Shown here: piece after piece, positions 1-11,700 of the stretch
How positions within the stretch are numbered: position 1 is the stretch's first letter
Layout of the letters: the number at the start of each line of letters is the position of its first letter
Assembly: GCA_903813345.2 (NCBI GenBank)
Contig: CAIIXF020000006.1
Coordinates: 29,864,024-29,928,023, forward strand
Length of the DNA stretch: 64,000 nucleotides
Direction of reading: 5' to 3'
Origin: Owenia fusiformis
Taxonomy: Eukaryota > Annelida > Polychaeta > Sabellida > Oweniidae
Notes under the pieces: model-generated
What the model was told of the DNA's origin: nothing
The model's input: the letters and a program-made list of their open reading frames with translations, nothing else
Database searches by the model: none
Position numbers and translations under genes: made by a program

Positions 1-512
1 AAATATCTGAGAAATCTGTTTGAGCAAACTGCTCAGACCAATACTCTTCTTGGATTCTTGTCATCATTAATGTACAGTTAAAATCACCTCCAATCAAAAC
101 AGATGATGTAAGTATATTTTTTTTGATTTATAGTTCTGGTTACCTTTTTGAAGAAGTCAATTTTTTCCTTTGTTTGGTTTGGAGCATAGATATTAAAAAT
201 ATACAATGGCTTATCAGAATATTGACATGAAATACCTAAAATTCTTGACTCAGCATGTATGACTTGCATATTTGATATTTCTGTACATTTATCACTAATT
301 AAAATCATTTCACCTTTACTGTGCTTTGTTCCAGCATTATAAAACATTTGCCCTTTCCATTCTTTTTCCCATGTTTTTGCTACATCATCTGTAATAAATG
401 ATTCTTGTATACAGCAAATATTTATTTTATGCTTTTTCAAAAACTGAAAAAAAGTGAACCTGGTTCTTTTATTCCTTAATCCCCTTACATTTACACTTAA
501 AACATTTACCAT
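1..512 (-). pseudogene. LINE ORF2 fragment, endonuclease domain, L1/Tx1-like
   Basis: The minus strand starts with an ATG at 512 and encodes the N-terminal apurinic endonuclease (exonuclease-endonuclease-phosphatase) domain of a non-LTR retrotransposon. Motifs in order are NVRGLRN, CCIQES, NAGTKHSKG and IYAPNQ. The frame hits a stop at 84-86. The expected catalytic block GGDFNC lies just beyond in a shifted frame, so a frameshift sits roughly at 105-120. The coding continues off the left edge of the window, so the reverse transcriptase is not visible. The HSKG spacing resembles L1/Tx1 endonucleases more than RTE or CR1, but this clade call is from memory. It is a disabled copy in intergenic DNA. 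Confidence 0.75.
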
Positions 513-1031
513 TTAATGTAAATAAAATGTATATAATATAATCCACAGTCCTGCAACAACAGTGTGTTGCAATTCAAAATAACATTTCTTGTATACCTTC
601 GATAAGTGAGATAGGCATTTGAAATTAAATACAGATAGTATACTTGACATTTAATGCAGTAAACAGTAATACAATTCATTCTTACATAATAAGTGAGTCC
701 AGACAAAAAGTTGTTACTGTGTTAGTTTAAATGGGCATAAATTACACTCATTGGCCTTGGTTTTTTTAATTGGCTTGGATAAAATGTTGTTCTGTTTATT
801 CAGAAAAGGAGTATTTCAATATACAAGTTCACATTCGTTCCATCCTCTTGTAGAAATGAATCTCATATTATTTCATCTCAAATATAGAACACAAAAATAT
901 AATAAAAAACAAGTTTCTATTAATTGCAAAATTAAAGTTAGCTTCTATGTCATGACTGAGTTTGGGTTCCGCTTCTAGGGAAGAAATATCCATCTGGAAA
1001 TATCGTATTGACCATTGCTATACACTCCATA
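513..1031. other. AT-rich stretch, no gene seen
   Basis: There are only short open frames without recognisable motifs. The interval ends at the TA target site of the mariner element that follows. Confidence 0.5.
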
Positions 1032-1369
1032 CAGGTGATCACTAAGTTCTCGGAATTTATCTGTCATTTCATTATTTTTCAACCAATTTACTTGCAATTT
1101 TCAAGGTAAATGAGGAATGTAATTTTGGGTTGGAGAAAACAGTTTCATTGTCATCTGATGTCACAATGGATAATTATTGTTACTATAGCAACATGACAAA
1201 TGGCGTAGCGGGTCAAGTAAAATAAAAATGAATTCAGATTTTGCTTGGTCCAAAAGTATGGTTAATAAATACCTATTTGGTGGACATATTTCTGTGATTT
1301 TTTATGTTTTCAAATACTTCTAACTTTAGTTTCTAAAGTAACACCTTTATTGTTATATAAGAGTGTACT

Positions 1370-1790
1370 TTGCTCTATTTTTGTATCATTCATCAGCATC
1401 CCAAAGTCACAATCATGACTCAAGAAAGCGGGGAGTTATCTTCCATTATGACTATGCTCATTCCCATTACTCAAGCTGCCTCTACTACTCTTGAAGAATT
1501 AGGGTTCACACAAGTTATTACTGCCCCATATTCACCGGACAATATTCACCAAATGAAGCAGCATTGATCTTCACTACATTTTGGGTGCTAAAGCATTATA
1601 TGAGAGGTCAAAGGTTTGATTCAGATAAGGGACTGATTTCAACGGCTTGAGCAAATCTTCAAGGGATACTACAGGGAGGACTGGAACACATCTTTATGGA
1701 CTAAGTTTGTCAACAACGCATGTGCGTATAGGCTAATGGAAACAATCATAAATGAAATGATCCTTTCAGCAATGAAGAATACTTCTGAAT
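1370..1790 (+). pseudogene. Mariner transposase C-terminal remnant
   Basis: The open frame at 1370-1567 reads LEELGFTQVITAPYSPDN, which matches the LEELG...PYSPDL.P block before the third catalytic acidic residue of mariner transposases. A neighbouring frame carries DYAHSH at the place of the DNA-x-PH motif, so there is a frameshift between the two. Downstream, GQRFDSD and a WT-x-FVNN-x-CAYR segment resemble the usual C-terminal tail (G-x-RF-x-SD, then W...R..Ci). Several stops interrupt it. It lies between the terminal repeats of the 1032-4581 element and in the same orientation, so it is most likely that element's own dead transposase. Confidence 0.6.
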
Positions 1791-1877
1791 AAATGACTTC
1801 AAGAGTACTGTTCTGCCTCTAGTACAAGTAGTTTGAAGCAACCATCGAGGCAAGATGAATATGTTTTGCAGGAAACT

Positions 1878-2486
1878 TTAAAGGAACATTCCTTGCCAGA
1901 GTATTTCTCTCCTGATATGGTAGCTACAATCATATATACTTTATATATTTAGCAAAACACAGGAAAATGTTTTCATATGGTCAATATTGATCATAAAAAA
2001 GTCTAGTACTCATTCCCAGTAAGCTGCCATCTTTTAAGATTTCTTTCAGGAAGTGATGTCATCGATCACTCTCACCTGTTGTAACCTTTTCTATCACAGT
2101 ATAGGAAAGAAGTACAAAATCACTTCAAGACAAGAAGCCCTTATCTTCTGTGTAAAAATATTTTCACGAGTTGTCAACTTAGAACTAAAGAAGAGATCAT
2201 CAAAGGATTTAAATCACAGACCAAATTGAAAAATATATACATCTGGTTTAGTAATTCTAATAGCTCCTTACCTAATATTATATGCAAAGTTGAGAGTCGA
2301 TGACATCACTTCCTGAGTGAAATTTTAAAAGATGGCAGCCTACTGGAATTGAGCACTACATTTTTAAGTGATCAATATTGACCATTTCAAAACTTTCTTC
2401 CCTGTTTTGCTAAACTTGCAAAGTATGTATATGGTTATAGCTACCATATTAAGAGAGAGATAGTCTGGCAAGGAATACCCCTTTAA
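1878..2486. mobile_element. Palindromic MITE with TTAA target site, copy 1
   Basis: It is bounded by TTAA at 1878-1881 and 2483-2486. The left end is AAAGGAACATTCCTTGCCAG. The right end is its imperfect reverse complement, ending CTGGCAAGGAATACCCC. The arms stay complementary far inwards, through the ATATGGTAGCTA block. A second copy with the same length and TTAA flanks lies at 26570-27179. TTAA duplication suggests piggyBac-type mobilisation. There is no coding capacity. Confidence 0.7.
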
Positions 2487-2535
2487 GATTAACATCAGTC
2501 AAAATTTGCTGACCCGCGATCCACTTTTACTTTTT

Positions 2536-4435
2536 ATGTCACCACCAAAAGTGGTGACATATTGTTATGGTCTCCGTTTTTTTGCGACGGCGTCCGGCGG
2601 TTGGAGGTTGGCGTCCGGCGGTTGGCGTCCGGCGTCTGTAACAATTTCTTACAACTTCCTATAACTTAACAAATACTGTTTAGGCTGACTTCAATTTTTT
2701 TCTAAATCATCTACATGTTCTCAGAAGTTCAAATCTGACTTTAGATTTGACATTTGACCTTCAATGACCTTCTCAAGGTCAAAAAGGTCTTTTTTCAACT
2801 TGCTTCACATTGACTAATTTTTTTTTCAAAATCATCTACATGTTCTCAGAAATTCAAATCTGACTTTAGATTTGACATTTGACCTTCAAATCTGACTTTA
2901 GATTTGACATTTGACCTTCAATGACCTTCTCAAGGTCAAAAAAGGTCAAAAAGGTCTGTTTTCAACTTGCTTCAAATTGACTAAAAATTTTTTTCAAAAT
3001 CATCTACGTGTTCTCAGAAATTCAAATCTGACTTAAGATTTGACATTTGACCTTCAATGACCTTCTCAAGGTCAAAAAAGGTCAAAAAGGTCTGTTTTCA
3101 ACTTGCTTCAAATTGACTAAAAAAAATTTTCAAAATCATCTACGTGTTCTCAGAAATTCAAATCTGACTTTAGATTTGACTTAAGATTTGACATTTGACC
3201 TTCAATGACCTTCTCAAAGTCAAAAAAGGTCAAAAAGGTCTTTTTTCAACTTGCTTCAAATTGACTAAATTTTTTTTTCGAAATCATCTACATGTTCTCA
3301 GAAATTCAAATCTGACTTTAGATTTGACATTTGACCTTCAATGACCTTCTCAATGTCAAAAAAGGTCAAAAAGGTATTTTTTCATCTTGCTTCAAATTGA
3401 CTAAATTTTTTTTTCAAAATCATCTACATGTTCTCAGAAATTCAAATATGACTTTAGATTTGACTTTGGATTTGACATTTGACCTTCAATGACCTTCTCA
3501 AGGTCAAAAAAGGTCAAAAAGGTCTTTTTTCAACTTGCTTCAAATTGACTAATTTTTTTTTCAAAATCATCTACATGTTCTCAGAAATTCAAATCTGCCT
3601 TTTCGATTTGACATTTGACCTTTAATGACCTTCTCAAGGTCAAAAAAGGTCAAAAAGGTCTGTTTTCAACTTGCTTCAAATTGACTAAATTTTTTTTTCA
3701 AAATCATCTACATGTTCTCAGAAATTCAAATATGACTTTAGATTTGACTTTAGATTTGACATTTGACCTTCAATGACGTTCTGAAGGTCAAAAAAGGTCA
3801 AAAAGGTCTTTTTTCAACTTGCTTCAAATTGACTAATTTTTTTTTTCAAAATCATCTACATTTTCTCAGAAATTCAAATCTGACTTTAGATTTGACCTTT
3901 GACCTTCAATGACCTTCTCAAGGTCAAAAAGGTCTTTTTTCAACTTGCTTCAAATTGACTAATTTTTTTTCAAAATCATCTACATGTTCTCAGAAGTTCA
4001 AATCTGACTTTAGATTTGACATTTGACCTTCAATGACCTTTTCAAGGTCAAAAAGGTCTTTTTTCAACTTGCTTCAAATTTACTTAATTTTTTTTCAAAA
4101 TCATCTACATGTTCTCAGAAGTTCAAATCTGACTTTACATTTGACCTTCAATGACCTTCTCAATGTCAAAAAAAGTCAAAGAGGTATTTTTTCAACTTGC
4201 TTCAAATTGACGAATTTTTTTTTCAAAATCAAGTTCAAATCTGACTTAAGATTTGTGTGCAACTAGTTTTAACTTGCTTCAGATTGAACAATTTCTTTTT
4301 TCAAAATCATCTACAAGATCCCAGAAGCTCAAATCTTCAAAAACATTCTTAAGGTCAAAAGGTATTTTCCAACTTGCTTTAAATTGACCAAATTGTTTTA
4401 GGTGGTGACATTTTGTCATGTTAATGCCTTGTTTT
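2536..4435 (+). mobile_element. Helentron-like non-autonomous element, family 1, copy A
   Basis: It starts with the hairpin GTCACCACCAAAAGTGGTGAC, followed by a conserved ATTGTTATGGTCTCCG and a GTCCGGCG-rich stretch. A core of about 12 tandem units of 125-160 bp follows. It ends with GGTGGTGACATTTTGTCATG then TTAATGCCTTG. The first ten bases TGTCACCACC are inverted exactly at the end (GGTGGTGACA), and TGACATTTTGTCA is a second hairpin. Subterminal inverted repeats, a 3' hairpin and a tandem core are the layout described for Helentron-associated elements and bivalve pearl-type repeats. The assignment is by architecture only, since no Rep/helicase is present. Other copies are at 24163, 37731, 47601 and 54282. 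Confidence 0.6.
2690..4330 (+). repeat. Tandem array core of Helentron-like copy A
   Basis: About 12 units each carry TCATCTACATGTTCTCAGAA, a TCTGACTTTAGATTTGA block, TTTGACCTTCAATGACCTTC and a run of AAGGTCA. Units vary by internal duplication of the TTTAGATTTGAC block. Each unit has several AAGGTCA/TGACCTT half-sites, many as TCAAGGTCA. Confidence 0.85.
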
Positions 4436-4804
4436 GTAATTACAATATAGATGTGATATGTATTTGAAACATTGCTTGTTAATTCAGAATTATACAATAT
4501 ACAGCTGCTGAAAATTTCAACTCAAATGGTTGAGAAATCTTGAAATGGCAGACCAATTCCCAGAACTTAATGATCACCCTGTATTTAATGCTCCCAGTAA
4601 ATAACATTGATATACAGTATACAAGTATATATGACATCGAGGATCTGGGGTTTGGGAAATGTGAGACATGAGGCCACTTGTCTTTTTGAATCTCATATTC
4701 AATATTCTTTCTTTAAATCCTCATATTTAATATTTTTGGAGTGGTAATTCAATTATGTACCTATTTTTTATTCTTTATCCCATAGTTGAACTCTGTTCCG
4801 CTCT

Positions 4805-5626
4805 GTTACCCTACTATCACACCAAACTAGTTCTCACTACGTTCTCGAAAACGGGCTTCAACTGTGTACGAACGGACTGGACCTACTAAGAACCGTTTGG
4901 GATCTATTTACAAACTTCATCGAACGTACTCGAACGGGTAGGTCCTCTAGAACTTAGACATTGCTCAAAATGTTCTCGTGGTCGTCACGTTCTACAATTA
5001 GAACGAGTGACAACGTACTAACGACGAGCTGGACGTACTTCGAACGGAACCGTCGTACTTCAATCCTACGAGGGACGTTTTAACAACGAGTTGAACTGTC
5101 TGAAGACGTGTTGAGAACAAGGTAGAACTAATTGCAAACGGTTTTAAACTGATTAAGAACGTATTTAAGACTGCTTATGAACGAGTTAGCAAAAAATATA
5201 GCTATCACACCAAACAAGTTGCCACTGCGTTCTTCAAAACTGGTTTTAAACTGTGTGCGAACGGAATGAACGTAGCTGCAACTTTCTAAGGTCTATTTAC
5301 GAACTTTATGAACGTTCTCAGACGGGAATGTGATTTTAGAATTTTGAATCGATTCAAAATTCGATGGCGACCTTACCGTTCTGTAATCAGGTCATGTTGA
5401 CCTTCTAGACTAAGGGACGCGTTCTACTACGTTGCACACCGACGTGGTGCGACCTGAACGAACTGCGAACGAGATGGACGTATTGAAGACTGTTTAAGAA
5501 CGAAGAAGCTAATTATTTCAGACATATTTCCCGACCACAACCAGATTGAGCCCGTTTTACGACGTTTTCGTAGGACTGGCAAGAACGGGTAAGAACTAGT
5601 TTGGTGTGATAGGGGGGTTAGGTAAC
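4805..5626. mobile_element. Inverted-repeat element with a duplicated head
   Basis: The left end is GTTACCCTACTATCACACCA. The right end is the reverse complement TGGTGTGATAGGGGGGTTAG plus GTAAC. The subterminal motif CTATCACACCAAAC also occurs in the middle at 5202 in direct orientation, and the two halves (4817 and 5202 onwards) align as diverged direct repeats of about 385 bp. The interior is rich in GAACG. No coding is seen. The superfamily is not recognised. Confidence 0.5.
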
Positions 5627-6703
5627 ATGAAAACATATTTATGATATTTTGCAAATGCGTGGAAAAAGTGATATCTGTGGAATACGTAAAATATTTCACA
5701 GATATCACCTTTTGGCAGGGATTTGAAAACTACCACCAATATGATGTGTTTTGTTACATATTGATTTCATGACATCACGGGGATGAATGAATGAATGGCT
5801 GTTGTTTTGATATGCTTTGTTTAGTTTTAGAGGTGAACGATGGGAAAAATAGAACATCTTATGAATTTTCGTGATATTGTGTTAATCCAACTCATTGATA
5901 CCAATATCTGCGCTAATTCGCAATGCTAACTTGGCAAGATATTGATATCAACTCGGAGATAAACATAAAATCATTTAAAATCACCTATACATATCCTTTA
6001 CTGTGCCACAACTTTCTCATATGTTATATATTTTGGCACAGGCCATCATTTATTTTCCTTGAATTCATGCTTTTGTTCATGATTTTCCTTGTATTTAAGT
6101 TGCTTAAATGTTGCCCTGTGATGTTGATAAAAGTCAATAGTAATCCATTACAGTCACAGTTGAAATGTACCCATTGCTAGCCCAGAACCTACCAAAATAG
6201 CATTTGCATTTTGTCAATATTGCCCTATGTGCTTTTCCATGAAAATAATTTTGATCGTATCTTTCCTTCAGTATTTCATATATTACATTTTAATATATTT
6301 AAATTGGTTAATATTTATATACTATTTACTTAGACACAATAAATAAAGAATTTTTTGTAAAAACACCAAAAATGGTATATGATCTTTAAATGACTGTTGT
6401 GTGAACATCAAAGGTCAAAATTCGCTGAAATTGTATTTTTATAAAGCACAAATAATTTTTCTTCAATATGATATGCATTATTATCAGATATCTTTGGGGG
6501 CTAAAAAGTGCCCTTAATGACACCCGTCCTTTCAAACATCACGTGCGATAGTAAATAACTAAGAGATGTAATGGTGAAACTGCAAGCTAACTGACTGCTG
6601 TTATTATATGTAACTAAAGATGGAGTGCATACTTATAGCTTTCATAAGGTTTTTAAAATGTATGAAATTTCTAAAACGTATAATAAAGGAGCTTGTATAG
6701 CAC
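5627..6703. other. AT-rich stretch, no gene seen
   Basis: There are only short frames without recognisable domains. A 75-codon-scale frame near 5923-6180 is hydrophobic by composition and has no support as a gene. Confidence 0.5.
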
Positions 6704-7083
6704 TAGGCGATCAGCCTGGGGGGGGGGGTGGCCGTTATCTAAAATCACAGGAATAATCACCATAGTGATTTTGGGAAGATTGAGATCTCTAGAGTAAGAA
6801 AATATGTGATAGCATTGGAACAGTTCTAGCTACAGTCAAAACAGGAATGCTTGGGAGTACTTTGAATTTAAAAAATAAGCAATCAAATGACCATATTGAA
6901 ACAGTTTATGTTAAAATAGAAACATTTATATTTATCCTAACTTTTGTATATTTCAGATAGTAATGTATAATGTGCAGCAAAGCTGTGGCCTTTTGTAATT
7001 TAGGGAGTTTCAGCCATGTTAATTTTTCCGAAAATAACATGGCAGAGAAGTAACAAAATACAAGAGGACACGGATATGATAGC

Positions 7084-7436
7084 TGTAATGTATATGGAAC
7101 TAAAAGTTTTAAAGTTGATCAAAAGATGGCACTAGAGTATACTAAACTAGACTCAAAACTGAAAAGTGCAATCAGAGAAGCCAATTATGTTTTTGAAAAG
7201 AACAGTTAGTTCACAAAGAGAAGTCAAAGCATCAACATGTAAATATTATGTGAAGATATAAAATAAGAAATAAGAACATAACGTTGTACAAATGAACCAA
7301 GAATCAAATAAGAGACTGAAATAAGCGACAACTATCAGACCTAGCGAGAGCATCAAAGGGGCCCCTCGTCATAACGTCCAGAACCCAAGATAGGCGTCGA
7401 CAAGGTAGTATGAAACAAGATAATAACAACATTACA
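7084..7436 (+). repeat. 5' long terminal repeat
   Basis: It starts TGTAATGTATATGG and ends ATAACAACATTACA, so the termini are TGTAAT...ATTACA, an imperfect inverted pair. It is the same length as the copy at 13871, with no difference seen by eye. A GC-richer block near the end (GGGGCCCCTCGTCATAACGT) is the only non-AT-rich part. No clear TATA box position was assigned. Confidence 0.95.
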
Positions 7437-7454
7437 TGGTGGCGGCAAACGACA
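7437..7454 (+). promoter_or_regulatory. Primer binding site for minus-strand synthesis
   Basis: TGGTGGCGGCAAACGACA follows the 5' LTR with no spacer. TGG pairs with the CCA end of a tRNA, as expected. The matching tRNA was not identified. Confidence 0.65.
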
Positions 7455-8741
7455 AGAACCACGCTTCAAGCGCTATACAAGCAATACTAAGGACGAGGTA
7501 ATATAATTGCTATTTTGTTAGGAAAATTCCATGAAGAGCTAGAGACTTTGATGTGAACTCAAGGCAAAGAACTTTATTCAAGACCTAAGATTCAAGATCT
7601 GAAGCAGATCAGAAAGAACTTTTCTAAGAAACTAAGAAAGAAGCAAGCCTAAGAAATTCAGAGTAAAAGGAGAGTTACAGAAGTCACTAAAGGCAAATCT
7701 TGGAAATGAAAACTGAAATGAAAAAATCAGTTCACTGCACAGTAGCATAGCTTTTTACAATTGGCAAATCAGTGGCAAATTCAATAGCAAAGTACAACAT
7801 TGGAAAATCTCACATTGGAAATTTCATATGCATTTACATGTAATCTGGAAAGCTTTTTTCATGAAGTACACATTTTATTAGTACAGAGTTTTTCAATTTG
7901 AAAGTAGGATAAGAATTTAGCATAGAAAGTTTTTCACATGTAGAGTGTATACAAGTGTTTTATATGAAGGTATTATTAGCTAGATAGCCAATCAGTAGTC
8001 ATGCAACAATAGGCTAGGTTAGATTACATGGTTAAAACAAAAGAGTAGTTATGATAGTTAGTTCTCAATTTTTTCACACATAAATCTGAATGCATTTGTG
8101 CAAGGTCAAGTTGACCCAGTGAGTGAATTAAGTGTATGCCTAGTTTTGTTGACATAAACCCATATAAGGCAATAAGGTCAAGCTGACCAAAAGGTAAACA
8201 AACAGTTACTGAAGTACAGCACCTGAAGTGAAACTAGCAAAACTTACAACTTAGCTATTTATCTGCTATCATTGCTAAAATAAGATAGTTACAAACATTT
8301 ATAGAGTAAGATAGTTTAATTTTCACTGTCATTTTAGATTAGATTAGTGGTGAATAGTCAATTAACAAGCAAGCAAGCAATTAGCGACAATGCATTTTAT
8401 TGGTTCATCATTGGTGAAAATCCATCAATTGGTAAATCGTAGGTGAATTATCATAGCAAATAATTGCAAATAACAGCATTACATAAATTTGATATCATAT
8501 TTAGAACTTAGCACACATATATTGTGTTAATAAATAGTAAACTACATTAGGTTTACAACAAAATTCTAATTGAATATTCATAAACAAAATAATTTGCACT
8601 TGCAATTGTTTACAACATTGTCATATTAAGGTTATATATTATCAATCAATGTGTAGGTTAGAATTACAGTAACATTAGATTTAACAGATCTTGTTATAAG
8701 CACTTAGCCACTACTGGTAGTATTATGTTAAGTTAGTGATT

Positions 8742-11700
8742 ATGCCTATAGATACTAGAGCTAACACATACTCTGAAAAGCCTGATCAAGGTAAAGATAG
8801 AAAGGATAAGGACCAGCCACAAGGAGCTGAAAGAAAAGAAGAACCTTTTAAAGAAGCCATGGCGGAATCTGAGGATTTCCACTGTGATGATGATGATCTG
8901 ACCAAGATGGAAGATCCAACTAAGATGAAATATCCATACATGATGCAAGCTCCAGATGCCCAACCAAAGATGGAAGGACTTGGTGTTCAACAAGGAACAG
9001 ATACCACTAGGATGATGCAGCTCATGATGGACATGTTCCTTAAGAACAATGAAGCAACTGAGCGAAGACTCCGGGACATGGAGAGGGCTCGCCTTGAAGA
9101 AATAAAACAGGAACGTGAAGAAAGAAGACGCCTTGAAGAAATAAGGGCTCAAGAAAGACAACAAGAACGTGAGGATCAAAGGAAACTCATAGAACAATTA
9201 AGAAAAGACAAAGAACAAGAAGGAAAACGACCTAAAGACCCATTCATCACAAAACTTAAGGATGCGGATGATATTGAGGACTTCTTAACAGTTTTCGAGA
9301 GAACAGCCACAATGTGCAATTGGAAACTTGAACATTGGACTTTGAAACTTGCTCCAGCACTATCTGGGAAGGCCCAAGCTGCATATGTTAGTCTCAATGC
9401 AGAAGATGCCATGAACTACGAAACAGTAAAAGCAGCTATACTGAAGCGGTACTCCATCAATGAAGAGGCGTACAGAATCCGTTTCAGAGGTCTTAAACGA
9501 ACTGAAGATGAAGGTATAAAAGCCTTTGCAGTACGTTTGACCGATGTATTCAACAAGTGGTCCAAAGATGCAACTACAATAGAAGACTTAGGCGATTTGA
9601 TCATCAAGGAACAACTTGTCAGCACATTACCAAGTGATGTTCAACTGTGGGTGAAGGAACATGATCCAAAAACTTCCGAAGATGTCATTAAACTGGCTGA
9701 TAATTACCTTGAAGCTAGAAGGCAGGAAGGCACAGATACCCCTCAGACAGTTTACAAACCAAAGAAGTTTGGAAACAGGAACAACAGGGACAAAGATACA
9801 ACAAAGTCTACAAATCAAGCAGATGCCTTCAAACAGAAGCCTCTTGAAAGTATCCAATGTTTCAAATGCCAGTCTTTTGGACATTATTCAGCAGATTGTT
9901 CCTCAGCCAAAACAGTTAATAAGTGTACAAAATGTCTTAATTTGGGTCACACAGCAGCTGAATGCAGAACAGATACAACCAAACGATGTGAAAACTGCAA
10001 GATTTTTGGCCACGAAACAAGTTATTGTAAGAGAGGAAAGAAGGGATATCTCTGCAAGTCTAAGAATGACATATTCTCTCAGTACAACAGGAGTAGAGAT
10101 GGTACAGTACAAGGCCTGATGAACAACAAGAAAGTTAAACTCCTTATTGATACAGGAAGCTGTAAGACAATAGTACACAAGGACCTAGTGGAACCAGATC
10201 AAGTATTATCTGATGATGAAATCACAATGACATGTGTACATGGCGATCACAAGTCTTATCCCACTACCAATGTGACATTTTCCATTGGTGATGAGACATT
10301 CCATGTTGATGCAGTGGTTTCAGACTCAGTACCAACACAAGTTCTTCTGGGACAAGATGTGCTAAGACAACTTGATAAGGAAAAGATGGATAGATATATC
10401 TACAAGAAATCAACAAGTTCTTATGTGACTACACGTCAACAATGGAAAGACCAACTACAAGATGAAAATGAAGACAAACTCTTAGATGAATGTTCTGATG
10501 TGAAATTAACACCAGCTAAGGAAGATGAGTCAACATTGGATTCACATGATCACAATAGTGAAGATGATACACAAGATGCAGTGCAAACTGAACACAATGA
10601 CAATGACTCTGATGATGTGAAAGCAGCACAAACTCAACACAGTGATAATAAAACTGATATTGATGATGCTGATACAAGTGAATTTGAAGGTGATGAACTG
10701 CCTTTCAAATTTGATGATACAATATTTTTAAGAAGAAAGGCTGACAAGATAAAGAAGACCAGAAGACAAAGAAGAAGCGAAAGAATGAAGCTTCAATCCA
10801 AAGAAAAAGAAGAAGAACTTGGGACAATAGATGTAGACTGTCTGAAAGAAATGCAAAATACAGATCCCACTTTGAAGGATGTTAGGAAGAAAATACTGGA
10901 CTCTACAGATACTAACAGGGACATGCCATATTTCATAAGGAAAGATGGTTTGATATATAGAATATCAAAGACTCCCTTAGATGAACAACTGGAACAGATA
11001 GTTATACCAAAGGGTTGCCGGAAACAGATCCTAGATGTGGCACATAGTATTCCATTGGCTGGACATTTAGGAATGCAGAAAACAACCAACAGAATTACAA
11101 GAAGATTCTTCTGGCCTGGGATACATAAAGACATAAGTAATTATTGCAAGTCATGCGATAAATGTCAACTCATTGCCAAGAAGAAAACCATGGACAGAGC
11201 TCCACTTATTCCATTGCCTGTTATAACAGAGCCATTCAAGAAAATTGCCATGGATGTGATAGGCCCACTGGTACGCTCTACCAAAGGAAACAAATACATT
11301 TTATGTATTGGAGACTACGGAACAAGATATCCGGAAGCTGTACCGATGAGAAACACAGATGCTAAAAGAATCGCCACAGAGCTGATGACTTTGTTCTCCA
11401 GAGTTGGAATTGCTGAAGTAATACTTACAGACCAAGGTACAAACTTCATGTCAAAGACCTTGAAGGAAGTCTACAGGTTACTAGGCATAACTGGAGTTAC
11501 AAGTACACCATACCATCAGCAGACTGACGGCCAAGTGGAAAAGTTTAATGGCACCCTGATCAACATGTTACGCAAGTTTGTAGCAGATGAGCCAAAACTT
11601 TGGGATGTGTATCTTCCTTATGTATTATTTGCATACCGGGAAGTACCCAACAGTTCAACGGGATTCTCTCCATTCGAACTCCTTTATGGACGAGACGTTA

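Larger units (their letters stand above)
1032..4581 (+). mobile_element. Decayed mariner-like element, interrupted by two insertions
   Basis: The left end begins CAGGTGATCACTAAGTTCT after a TA at 1030-1031. The right end at about 4500-4581 is its reverse complement for some 75 bases with scattered mismatches and is followed by TA (4582-4583). Between the ends lies a mariner transposase remnant (1370-1790). A TTAA-flanked MITE (1878-2486) and a Helentron-like element (2536-4435) lie inside. Subtracting these leaves about 1.04 kb, close to the usual mariner length. The TA duplication and terminal repeats define the unit. The mismatches between its ends make it old relative to its inserts. Confidence 0.7.

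Noticed and set aside
8733-10178. Several open frames of 69-154 codons on the minus strand and in other frames across the retrotransposon
   Set aside because: They are shadows of the gag-pol frame, explained by its codon composition.
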